Origin: W11650 sp963550755
GTDB taxonomy: Bacteria; Bacillota; Clostridia; Lachnospirales; Vallitaleaceae
NCBI GenBank assembly: GCA_963550755.1
Contig: CAUVDV010000151.1
Span: 1 to 5,362 of the forward strand
DNA length: 5,362 nucleotides
Direction of reading: 5' to 3'
Shown here: piece after piece, positions 1-5,362 of the stretch
Position numbering within the stretch: the stretch's first letter is position 1
How the letters are laid out: each line of letters opens with the position of its first letter
Made by a program: the position numbers and the translations under genes
The notes under the pieces: generated by a model
The model's input: only the letters and a program-made list of their open reading frames with translations
Database searches by the model: none
What the model was told of the DNA's origin: nothing

Positions 1-406
1 CCATATGATCCATAATCCGCCCCGGCGTGCCGACAATCACCTGCACGCCTTTTTTTAGCGCCATAATCTGCCTATAAATCGGCTCGCCGCCATAAACCGG
101 CAAAACCTTAATATTATGGGAAAAGCTAAGCAGCTTTCTGATTTCTCCGGCTACCTGCACCGCCAATTCTCTGGTCGGACATAAAATCAAAACCTGCGGC
201 CGGGATAAGTTCTCATCGACTTTATCCAGCACCGGAATAGAAAAGGCCGCCGTCTTGCCGGTACCGGTCTGCGACCGGGCAATGACGTCCCGGCCGGAGG
301 CAATCATCGGAATGACCGCTTCCTGGATCGGAGTTGCTTCCTCATACCCCATTTCCTTAGTTGCTCTTAATAGTTTCGAATTCGTTACCAGTTCATCAAA
401 TTTCAT
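1..406 (-). CDS. DEAD-box ATP-dependent RNA helicase, DeaD/CshA-like (N-terminal part, cut by window edge)
   Basis: This is the first 135 codons of an ATP-dependent RNA helicase, a cytoplasmic enzyme that unwinds or remodels RNA duplexes in ribosome assembly, mRNA decay or cold adaptation. Visible family motifs in order are the Q motif (F3 and GYEEATPIQ at residues 20-28), motif I/Walker A (ARSQTGTGKT, 43-52), motif Ia (PTRELA, 77-82), the GG motif (106-107) and motif Ib (TPGR, 127-130). The sequence stops just before the expected DEAD box (motif II), so helicase domain 2 and any C-terminal RNA-binding domain lie outside the window and the exact subfamily cannot be set. The ATG at 406 is chosen because a GGGAGG Shine-Dalgarno lies 6 nt upstream and the Q motif starts at once. 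It lies 202 bp downstream of hfq on the same strand. The family assignment is secure; the DeaD/CshA label is from overall sequence character. Confidence 0.95.
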   Translation of the reverse strand, partial: MKFDELVTNSKLLRATKEMGYEEATPIQEAVIPMIASGRDVIARSQTGTGKTAAFSIPVLDKVDENLSRPQVLILCPTRELAVQVAGEIRKLLSFSHNIKVLPVYGGEPIYRQIMALKKGVQVIVGTPGRIMDHM

Positions 407-412
407 AGCTTT

Positions 413-418
413 CCTCCC
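413..418 (-). promoter_or_regulatory. Ribosome binding site of the DEAD-box helicase gene
   Basis: GGGAGG on the minus strand, 6 nt before the ATG at 406, is a near-ideal Shine-Dalgarno and fixes the start of the helicase. It is clearly the strongest ribosome binding site in the window, in contrast to the weak one in front of hfq. Confidence 0.8.
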
Positions 419-477
419 ATGCTTCCATTATTTGCCGTCCTTTTCCCATTTCCTGCCCATTGCCCGCCAAGGCCCTT

Positions 478-511
478 CCTGCAGCCGCGCAGGCACTGGA
501 CTTTAGCCTGC
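478..511 (-). promoter_or_regulatory. Overlapping complementary arms: possible alternative hairpins in the helicase leader
   Basis: On the minus strand three short arms follow one another: GCAGGC (511-506), GCCTGC (494-489) and GCAGG (482-478). The middle arm can pair with the first (6 bp, 11-nt loop) or with the third (CCTGC/GCAGG plus an inner G-U pair, closing a CGGC tetraloop), but not with both. The pairing is seen directly; a regulatory role is inference. No U-tract follows the second hairpin, so it is not a standard intrinsic terminator. Such short GC arms can arise by chance in a gap of this size. Confidence 0.25.
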
Positions 512-580
512 ATAACGGCCAAAATCGGTCATTCCAATAAAGGCGCAAATTAGTAACCATTCAGGCAAGCCATCTGTCAT
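503..580 (-). other. Possible 25-codon leader ORF between hfq and the helicase (doubtful)
   Basis: An ATG at 580 opens 25 codons ending in TAA at 505-503. The peptide starts MTDGLPEWLL and ends FGRYAG, with a short hydrophobic middle. No good Shine-Dalgarno precedes it (only ACGG directly before the ATG), and an ORF of this length is common by chance in a 202-bp gap. Its last codons and stop overlap the first arm of the alternative hairpins, the only reason to list it. I recognise no family. Confidence 0.12.
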
Positions 581-604
581 CCGTTCGTTTTTTACAAAAA
601 ACGG
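581..604 (-). repeat. Inverted repeat just after the hfq stop codon
   Basis: Eight-base arms, CGTTTTTT (603-596) and AAAAAACG (593-586), are perfectly complementary around a central GT, starting about 5 nt after the hfq stop. In the hfq transcript this gives an A-U rich hairpin with U6 in the left arm and A6 in the right arm. It lacks the GC-rich stem followed by a U-tract that marks an intrinsic terminator, so I do not call it one. Its role, if any, is unknown; it may be an RNA stability element or an Hfq-binding U-tract. Confidence 0.4.
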
Positions 605-608
605 CTCC

Positions 609-860
609 TTACTCCTCGTCCTCAACCAGGGATAAATGAATATCCCGCGACGGCATAACCGTTGAAATCGCGTGTTTAAAAATAAGCTGCTGTTTGCCGT
701 CCGCTTCCAAAATCACAATATAATTGTCAAAACCCTTAACATAGCCTTTCATCTGAAAACCGTTCGTCAAATACAGCACAACCGAAATCTTTTCCTTCCT
801 AACCTGATTTAAAAATATATCCTGTAAATTAACCGCTTGATTCAGAGTTTTTTCTCTCAT
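609..860 (-). CDS. hfq: RNA chaperone Hfq
   Basis: Hfq is a ring-shaped homohexameric Sm-like protein that binds U-rich and A-rich RNA and can pair small RNAs with mRNAs; in Firmicutes its role is often narrower than in enterobacteria. The 83-aa protein has an N-terminal helix (NLQDIFLNQVRKEK, 11-24), the Sm1 strands with YLTNGF (30-35) and KGFDNYIVIL (42-51), and the Sm2 signature KHAISTVMP (62-70). By alignment to E. coli Hfq from memory, Q13 matches Q8, D14 matches D9, Y47 takes the place of F42, and K62-H63 match the proximal-site K56-H57. The rim patch reads R21-K22..K24 in place of R16-R17..R19, so it stays basic. The tail is short and acidic (ends VEDEE). The start lies 3 nt after the miaA stop with only a weak AGAAAG (869-874) as ribosome binding site, which suggests translational coupling to miaA. 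Confidence 0.97.
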   Translation of the reverse strand: MREKTLNQAVNLQDIFLNQVRKEKISVVLYLTNGFQMKGYVKGFDNYIVILEADGKQQLIFKHAISTVMPSRDIHLSLVEDEE

Positions 861-863
861 TCG

Positions 864-1811
864 TTAGTCTTTCTGATTGATACCTGCAGAATCTCTCTTT
901 ATTTTATCACATATTTTCTGATAGTCAAATGCATAATCCTCCAAATCAATCCATTCTACATTTTTTTCCCGCTTAAACCAAGTAATCTGACGTTTGGCAA
1001 AATGCCGGGTGCCTTTTTTCAGCTCCTCGGCCGCTTTTTCCAGGCTCCACTCGCCGGATAAATAATTTAAGATTTCTTTGTAGCCCAGGCCCTGCATGGC
1101 CGTCATCTCCTTACGGCACCCCCGGTTATAGAGCCTCTCTACTTCCTCAATCAACCCGCCCGCCAGCATAGCGTCCACTCTCGCTTCAATTCTCCGGTAC
1201 AGCAGCGCCCGGTCCATAGTCAGCGCATAAAAAAGTTCGTTGTACCGGCTTTCTTTTTGGCTCTCTCTTTGGTTATGCAGACTGATTTTTTCCCCGGTCA
1301 GCTCAAAATATTCCAGCGCCCGCAAAACCCGTTTATGGTTATTGGCGTGAATTTTAGCCGCCGCTTCCGGGTCAATCCGGCTTAATTCCGCGTATAAATA
1401 TTCATAGCCCCTGTCGGCTGCGATTTTTTCCCACTTTTCCCTGACCTGAGTCGGCGCATTTTCCTCAAACGCAATATCGTAGAGAAGGGCTTGAATATAA
1501 AAGCCTGTTCCGCCCACCAAAATCGGCAGTTTTCCGGCCGCCGTAATTTCAGCGATCGCCTCCTTGGCGGCTTTTTGAAACTCCCAAACGCTAAAGCTTT
1601 CTTCCGGCTCCCGGATATCCAGCAAATAATGCTTAACCGCCGCCTGTTCCTCGGCGCTGGCCTTAGCCGAGCCAATATCCATCCCCCGGTAAACCTGCAT
1701 TGAGTCCGCGGAAATAATGCTTCCGTTTAATTGTTCCGCCAGCATGACCGCCAGCTTCGTCTTACCGGTCGCCGTCGGCCCGGCAATAATAATCAATGGT
1801 TGTTTTGGCAT
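864..1811 (-). CDS. miaA: tRNA dimethylallyltransferase (A37 isopentenyltransferase) MiaA
   Basis: MiaA transfers the dimethylallyl group of DMAPP to N6 of adenosine 37 in tRNAs that read codons starting with U, the first step towards i6A/ms2i6A; this stabilises codon-anticodon pairing. The 315-aa protein has normal family length. Seen in order are the P-loop GPTATGKT (11-18), the conserved SADSMQVYRGMDIGSAK block (34-50) containing the family's catalytic Asp (D36 here), HYLLDI (61-66), GGTGFYIQALL (100-110), IHANNHKRVLRALE (154-167), AMQGLGYKEI (238-247) and the C-terminal TRHFAKRQITWFKRE (268-282) that contacts the tRNA in the family. The start at 1811 is supported by GGAGAG three bases upstream. 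It begins 17 bp after mutL and ends 3 bp before hfq, placing it in the middle of the mutL-miaA-hfq operon. Nothing is broken or missing. Confidence 0.97.
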   Translation of the reverse strand: MPKQPLIIIAGPTATGKTKLAVMLAEQLNGSIISADSMQVYRGMDIGSAKASAEEQAAVKHYLLDIREPEESFSVWEFQKAAKEAIAEITAAGKLPILVGGTGFYIQALLYDIAFEENAPTQVREKWEKIAADRGYEYLYAELSRIDPEAAAKIHANNHKRVLRALEYFELTGEKISLHNQRESQKESRYNELFYALTMDRALLYRRIEARVDAMLAGGLIEEVERLYNRGCRKEMTAMQGLGYKEILNYLSGEWSLEKAAEELKKGTRHFAKRQITWFKREKNVEWIDLEDYAFDYQKICDKIKRDSAGINQKD

Positions 1812-1814
1812 AAT

Positions 1815-1820
1815 CTCTCC
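1815..1820 (-). promoter_or_regulatory. Ribosome binding site of miaA
   Basis: GGAGAG on the minus strand, with the GGAG core 5 nt before the ATG at 1811, lies inside the 17-bp mutL-miaA gap. Its presence supports the chosen miaA start and allows initiation independent of mutL translation. Confidence 0.65.
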
Positions 1821-1828
1821 GCTTTCTG

Positions 1829-3823
1829 TTACAGGATTCGTTTAAACTTCCGGTCCAGCTCATACCGGGTCATTTTTATCAGGGTCGGCCGGCCATGCGG
1901 GCAATGATAAGGATTTTTTAAGGTTAAAAGCTCACTGATCAAACCCTCATATTCCTGCCGGCTTAGGCGGTCATTGCCCTTGACCGCCGCCTTGCAGGCC
2001 ATAGTCGCCAGTTCATGGTCAATGGTTTCGGCATTTAGCTTAAAGTTTTTTTCTTCCATTTGATCCAGCAAATAAATGAAGTTCTCCTTTTTCATCGCTT
2101 GATTAAACAGATACGGCACGCCGCTGATTTTAATCGCTCCCGCGCCGAACGGCTCGGTTTCAAAGCCAAGTCTGGCAAAAAAAGGCTGCGCCGCCAAAAA
2201 GTTCTGCATTTCTCTGGCGCTGATCTCGATCACCAGCGGATCAAGCAGCTGCTGGGTATGAATATCACTGTCGTTAAAACGCTTGACGAACCGCTCATAC
2301 AGCACTTTTTCATGCGCCGCGTGCTGGTCGATAATATATAAAGCGCCCTGAAACTCAATCAGCCAATAAGTATCAAACAGCTGACCAATCACCTTATGGC
2401 TTTTGACACTGGTTAAATCAATAAACTCCTGCTCCGCCGCCGGTACGGCAATGCTTGTCTGCCCGCCGCCCTCGGGCGAAGCAATCGGCCTCCCCGGCGA
2501 AGTAACCGGCGCTGTCAAAGGCTTCTCTGGCTGCTCCGGCCCAAAGCTTCCCTCCGTCTCCCGAATAAAGCCGGCCGCCTTCCCCCGGCTCCGCTCGGCT
2601 TCCGCCTCCGCCAAAAGCGCTTTTTCCGCCGCAAATACCGGTGTCCCGCTCATATCTTGAGTAAAGTCCGCCTTATTCCCGGCCGCCGCTGCGGTGAAAA
2701 ACGGCCGCTTATCCTCCGCCTTCAGCCGATTGGTTTCAAACGGCTCCGCCCGGTTATAGGCCGCCTTTTGCGCCTGATCCGGCTGGAAGCGCGGCGCAGC
2801 CTTATTATCCAGCGTCACCGCCGGAATAACTTCTTTTTCCGCAAACGCCTGCGCTACCGCCCGCCGCACTGCTTCTTTGACCAAATAGCCGTTTTCAAAG
2901 CGAACCTCGGCTTTTTGCGGGTGAACATTAACGTCCAGCTTATCCGGCTCAAGCCCGATCTCCAAAACCGCAAACGGGAACTGATGCTGCATCACATAGC
3001 CAAATGCGCCTTCTTCTATGCCTTCCTGAATCCATTTGCTTTTCACATAGCGGCCGTTGACAAAATAGATCTCGTAGCTGCGGTTGCCCCGATTCAGTTC
3101 CGGCGTACCAACAAAACCGCTGATTTTAACGCCTTTTTCCAAATATCGGACTTCCTTTAATTTTTTGGCTGTTTCCGCGCCGAAAATATACAAAATCGCC
3201 GCCCGCAAATCGCCGTCGCCGTTTGTTTGCAGCTTAACCTTGCCGTCCGCAATCAGTTTAAAGGCAATTTGCCGGTAAGCCAGTGAAATTCGCTGCATAA
3301 ACTCAATCACATAGGCGCTTTCCGTTTTTTCCGATTTTAAAAACTTTTTCCGGGCCGGCGTATTAAAGAAAAGCTCCTTAATCAAAAGAGTCGTTCCTTT
3401 CGGCGCGCCGATTTCCTCAAACGCCGTTTCACTGACTCCTTCCTGAACCAGCCGCACACCGGTCAGTGCATCCTCGGTTTTGGTAATAATCTCGCTGACC
3501 GAGACCCCGGCAATCGCCGCCAAAGCCTCGCCCCGAAAGCCAAGGCTGTCGATCGCATACAAATCTTCAATTTTTCGCAGCTTACTGGTAAAGTGCCGCC
3601 GGAAAGCCATTCTGACCTGTTCCTTATCAATCCCGCTGCCATTGTCGGTGACCCGAATCAGCTTAACGCCGCCTTCTCTGATTTCCACGCTGATAGCCGT
3701 GGCTCCAGCATCAATCGCGTTTTCTACCAGCTCCTTCACGACCGACAGCGGGCGCTCGACCACCTCGCCGGCCGCGATTTGATTGACTGTCAGCGCGTCT
3801 AATTCTTGAATTTGCTTACTCAT
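1829..3823 (-). CDS. mutL: DNA mismatch repair protein MutL with latent endonuclease activity
   Basis: MutL links mismatch recognition by MutS to strand incision and removal. The 664-aa protein is complete. The N-terminal GHKL ATPase has KELVENAIDAGA (30-41; catalytic Glu E31 and Mg-binding N35 by family alignment), DNGSGID (60-66), TSK (79-81), GFRGEALA (95-102), GT and FFNTPAR (143-158), and the transducer motif DVNVHPQK (297-304). Residues about 335-470 form an Ala/Pro/Gln/Glu-rich linker. The C-terminal dimerisation domain carries the endonuclease motif DQHAAHEKVLYE (499-510), fitting DQHA(x)2E(x)4E, plus ACKAAVKG (609-616), CPHGRP (641-646) and FKR (660-662). QQLLDPL (524-530) sits where the beta-clamp binding motif of B. 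subtilis MutL lies. This marks a MutH-independent system in which MutL nicks the new strand itself. AAAGGG 5 nt before ATG 3823 supports the start. mutS is not in the window. Confidence 0.98.
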   Translation of the reverse strand: MSKQIQELDALTVNQIAAGEVVERPLSVVKELVENAIDAGATAISVEIREGGVKLIRVTDNGSGIDKEQVRMAFRRHFTSKLRKIEDLYAIDSLGFRGEALAAIAGVSVSEIITKTEDALTGVRLVQEGVSETAFEEIGAPKGTTLLIKELFFNTPARKKFLKSEKTESAYVIEFMQRISLAYRQIAFKLIADGKVKLQTNGDGDLRAAILYIFGAETAKKLKEVRYLEKGVKISGFVGTPELNRGNRSYEIYFVNGRYVKSKWIQEGIEEGAFGYVMQHQFPFAVLEIGLEPDKLDVNVHPQKAEVRFENGYLVKEAVRRAVAQAFAEKEVIPAVTLDNKAAPRFQPDQAQKAAYNRAEPFETNRLKAEDKRPFFTAAAAGNKADFTQDMSGTPVFAAEKALLAEAEAERSRGKAAGFIRETEGSFGPEQPEKPLTAPVTSPGRPIASPEGGGQTSIAVPAAEQEFIDLTSVKSHKVIGQLFDTYWLIEFQGALYIIDQHAAHEKVLYERFVKRFNDSDIHTQQLLDPLVIEISAREMQNFLAAQPFFARLGFETEPFGAGAIKISGVPYLFNQAMKKENFIYLLDQMEEKNFKLNAETIDHELATMACKAAVKGNDRLSRQEYEGLISELLTLKNPYHCPHGRPTLIKMTRYELDRKFKRIL

Positions 3824-4097
3824 TGCTTCCCTTTCTATCTGCCGCTGGATTTTTTACCAGTTTCTCATTCCGTCGCCATCTTAGCTTTAACGTTTTAGGG
3901 CTTTCCGCCACTTTGCCCCATTCTTCGCTTATCCAGCCGTTTCAGCGTTTTGCCGTTTGGCTTTAGCTGTTGCTGCTTCTCGCCAGCGCCGCTTTGCTTT
4001 AGCATCCGCTTATCCAGCCGCTATCTTAGCTTTAACACTTTGTTGCTTAGCTTCAGCATTTATTAAAAACTTGGCGCTGTTTTCCACCGGCGCGACT
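3824..4097 (-). repeat. mutY-mutL gap made of degenerate short direct repeats
   Basis: This 274-bp gap holds no recognisable gene. Two kinds of direct repeat are visible. Kind Y (CTGAAACGGCTGGATAAG on the minus strand) occurs exactly, 18 of 18, at 4113-4130 inside the mutY 3' end and at 3928-3945; a shorter copy (CGGCTGGATAAGCG) lies at 4007-4020. Kind X (GTTAAAGCTAAGATRGCG) occurs at 4019-4036 and 3874-3891, with one mismatch in 18. Further GCTAAAGC or GCTAAGC words are scattered between them. The minus strand is rich in A and G. I found no convincing sigma-70 promoter for mutL and no strong terminator for mutY; a 4-bp GC hairpin followed by TTTTT near 4065-4090 is the nearest candidate. The pattern looks like local duplication and decay of the mutY end, which is inference. 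Confidence 0.6.
3829..3834 (-). promoter_or_regulatory. Ribosome binding site of mutL
   Basis: AAAGGG on the minus strand, 5 nt before ATG 3823, is a moderate Shine-Dalgarno. It agrees with the protein start, since MSKQIQELDALTVNQIAAGE is the usual MutL N-terminus. Confidence 0.55.
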
Positions 4098-5362
4098 TTA
4101 TTCCTTTAACCTCTTATCCAGCCGTTTCAGTGCTTCCTGCTGGTACAGCTTAAACGCCGACGGCAGGGATAGCTCCCGCCGAATCATTTGGCTGTCCGCC
4201 CAGATCGCTGTTCGGCTGGCCAGTTTCAATGCCTGTCCGTCTGCTTCTGCGGCCGCCGCTGCTCCCGCCTGCGAATGGTAAATCACACCCACCTCCGCCA
4301 CCGCCAGAAGTTCCTGGCTAGGTGTCAGACTGAAACGGCTTAAATCACTTTCAGCCTTCGCCGCCGGCTCGATTTCTCCTTCCATGCGGGCGGCGCCCAA
4401 GCAGTCAAGAAATGACTCCTCGGCCATATCGGTCATATCCGGCTCCGGCAAGTAAATCCAATAGGCGGTCATATCCCATTCCAAATGGCTGAAAATATGT
4501 CTTGAAACCGGCAGTGTCTCTATTTCCGCCGTTACCGCCGCCAGTACGGAAAAGTGCTCCGCCAGCCATCCCCTGATTTCTTCCTGGCCGCAATGACCGG
4601 CTAAACCCGGGAATTCCCATAAGCCCGCCAATACCCCTTTCTCTGTGCGCCGATGCAGTCTAACTGCGCTGCCCCGCTGAATCACCAAAATTGTCCTGGC
4701 TTCCGTTTTTCGGCTTTTTTTGGCTTTTTTTAAAGGATAGCGCACCGCTTCGCCGGCGGCATTTGCCTGACAAAAATGCGCCGCCGGACATTGCCCGCAT
4801 AACGGCTGACCATTGGGCAAGCAAATCAGCGCGCCGATGTCCATTACCGCCTGATTAAAATCGCCGGGACGAGTTTCCGGCAAATATGGGTGAATCTTAG
4901 CACGCAGTTCATTTTTGGCCTTTTGCCCGCTAAAATCCTCCGCCCACGCCCAGATCCGGCTAAATACCCGAATCAAATTTCCGTCCAAAGCCACTTCCGG
5001 CTGACCAAAGGCAATCGCCGCAATCGCCGCCGCCGTATATTCTCCAATTCCGGCTAAGCGCAGCAGCTCCGCCTTAGTTTCGGGCAGACGCCCGTGATAC
5101 TCCGCCATGATCTGACCGGCGGCTTTTTTCAAATTACGCGCCCGCGAGTAATAACCCAGTCCTTCCCACAGTTTAAGCAGCCGGTCTTCTTCGCAGGCCG
5201 CCAAGGCCTTAATATCCGGAAGCTCAGCAACAAAGCGGGTAAAATAACCCTTAACCGCTTCTACTCTGGTCTGCTGCAGCATAATCTCCGACAGCCACGT
5301 ATAATAAGGATTGCCGGTATCCCGCCACGGCAGCTTTCGCTTATGCCGGTCATAATGCGCCA
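4098..5362 (-). CDS. mutY: Adenine DNA glycosylase MutY (5' end beyond the window)
   Basis: MutY removes adenine paired with 8-oxoguanine and so prevents G:C to T:A mutations. Although an ATG at 5282 could be read as a start, it is internal: the same frame runs on to the window edge, encoding LPWRDT, NPYYTWLSEI and then MLQQTRV, the conserved MutY N-terminus. About 11 codons are missing by comparison with E. coli MutY. Counting from the first full codon (5360), the catalytic Glu is E25, the helix-hairpin-helix GIGEYTA is 104-110 with Y108, the catalytic Asp in LDGN is D126 and the 4Fe-4S cysteines are C180, C188, C191 and C197 (C-x7-C-x2-C-x5-C). A basic linker (KKAKKSRK) leads to a MutT-like 8-oxoG-sensing domain with GLWEFPG and FSH (290-292). 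Between that strand and the final WADSQ..LSLPSAF block lies an apparent extra Ala-rich segment of about 70-80 residues. The protein ends LKRLDKRLKE. Confidence 0.96.
   Translation of the reverse strand, partial: AHYDRHKRKLPWRDTGNPYYTWLSEIMLQQTRVEAVKGYFTRFVAELPDIKALAACEEDRLLKLWEGLGYYSRARNLKKAAGQIMAEYHGRLPETKAELLRLAGIGEYTAAAIAAIAFGQPEVALDGNLIRVFSRIWAWAEDFSGQKAKNELRAKIHPYLPETRPGDFNQAVMDIGALICLPNGQPLCGQCPAAHFCQANAAGEAVRYPLKKAKKSRKTEARTILVIQRGSAVRLHRRTEKGVLAGLWEFPGLAGHCGQEEIRGWLAEHFSVLAAVTAEIETLPVSRHIFSHLEWDMTAYWIYLPEPDMTDMAEESFLDCLGAARMEGEIEPAAKAESDLSRFSLTPSQELLAVAEVGVIYHSQAGAAAAAEADGQALKLASRTAIWADSQMIRRELSLPSAFKLYQQEALKRLDKRLKE
4715..4731 (-). repeat. Paired A7 homopolymer runs in the mutY interdomain linker
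   Basis: On the coding strand two runs of seven A (4731-4725 and 4721-4715) are separated by GCC and encode the basic linker KKAKK. The first is phased as TTA AAA AAA, so it contains an in-frame A_AAA_AAA slippery heptamer. Such runs are prone to polymerase or ribosome slippage; whether slippage happens here is not shown by the sequence. Confidence 0.5.

Noticed and set aside
255..506. Plus-strand 83-codon ORF over the helicase start and leader
   Set aside because: It runs opposite to the helicase coding sequence, has no recognisable motif and reads as an antisense shadow.
508..536. Promoter for the helicase with TTGGAA and TATGCA spaced 17 nt
   Set aside because: The spacing is right but TATGCA matches the -10 consensus at only 3 of 6 positions; too weak to annotate.
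586..603. Intrinsic terminator of the hfq operon
   Set aside because: The stem is almost all A-U and no U-tract follows it in the direction of transcription.
2400..2820. MutL central region as a possible foreign insertion
   Set aside because: Low-complexity Ala/Pro/Gln/Glu-rich linkers of variable length are normal between the ATPase and dimerisation domains of MutL.
2657..3160. Plus-strand 167-codon ORF inside mutL
   Set aside because: It is antisense to a well-supported mutL region, has an Arg-rich shadow-like composition and no family resemblance.
4055..4070. TTTAAT as a -10 box for a mutL promoter
   Set aside because: No acceptable -35 element lies 16-18 nt upstream (CCGGTG at the right spacing), so it is a chance AT-rich word.
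4061..4090. Intrinsic terminator after mutY
   Set aside because: Only about 4 bp of GC pairing can be formed before TTTTT (GCGC/GCGC or GGTG/CGCC), too weak to call with confidence.
4098..5282. Treating the ATG at 5282 as the mutY start
   Set aside because: The open frame continues upstream to the window edge and encodes conserved MutY residues, including the catalytic Glu in WLSEI; the ATG is the Met of the internal SEIMLQQT motif.

Overview
The window is a stretch of bacterial housekeeping chromosome with every recognisable gene on the minus strand, so transcription runs from high to low coordinates: mutY (5' end cut by the window edge), mutL, miaA, hfq, and the start of a DEAD-box RNA helicase gene cut at position 1. 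The gene order mutL-miaA-hfq, a MutL carrying its own endonuclease motif (expected where there is no MutH/Dam system), a Firmicutes-type MutY with a C-terminal 8-oxoguanine-sensing domain, an Hfq with an acidic tail and purine-rich ribosome binding sites together suggest a Gram-positive anaerobe of the class Clostridia, possibly Lachnospiraceae-like. This placement is inferred from protein character; no database search was possible.

Layout in the direction of transcription. mutY (5362-4098, partial) encodes the adenine glycosylase that removes A mispaired with 8-oxoG. A 274-bp gap (3824-4097) follows; it has no convincing gene but is built from short degenerate direct repeats, one kind matching the 3' end of mutY. 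Then come mutL (3823-1829), miaA (1811-864) and hfq (860-609), packed with gaps of 17 bp and 3 bp and almost certainly one operon. A 202-bp gap (407-608) holds an A6/U6 hairpin just after hfq, overlapping complementary arms that could form two alternative hairpins, and a doubtful 25-codon ORF. Last is a DeaD/CshA-like helicase with a strong Shine-Dalgarno, of which only the first 135 codons are present.

Functionally the block combines DNA fidelity (MutY for oxidative lesions, MutL for mismatch repair) with RNA-level functions (MiaA for tRNA A37 isopentenylation, Hfq as RNA chaperone, helicase for RNA remodelling). The mutL-miaA-hfq grouping is widely conserved; a helicase gene just downstream of hfq is a plausible RNA-metabolism neighbour, but the gap argues that it may be separately controlled.

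I see no mobile element, CRISPR array, tRNA/rRNA gene or new defence system. The points most worth a second look are an apparent extra Ala-rich segment inside the MutY C-terminal domain, the mutY-derived repeats downstream of it, and an in-frame A7 slippery run between the two MutY domains.
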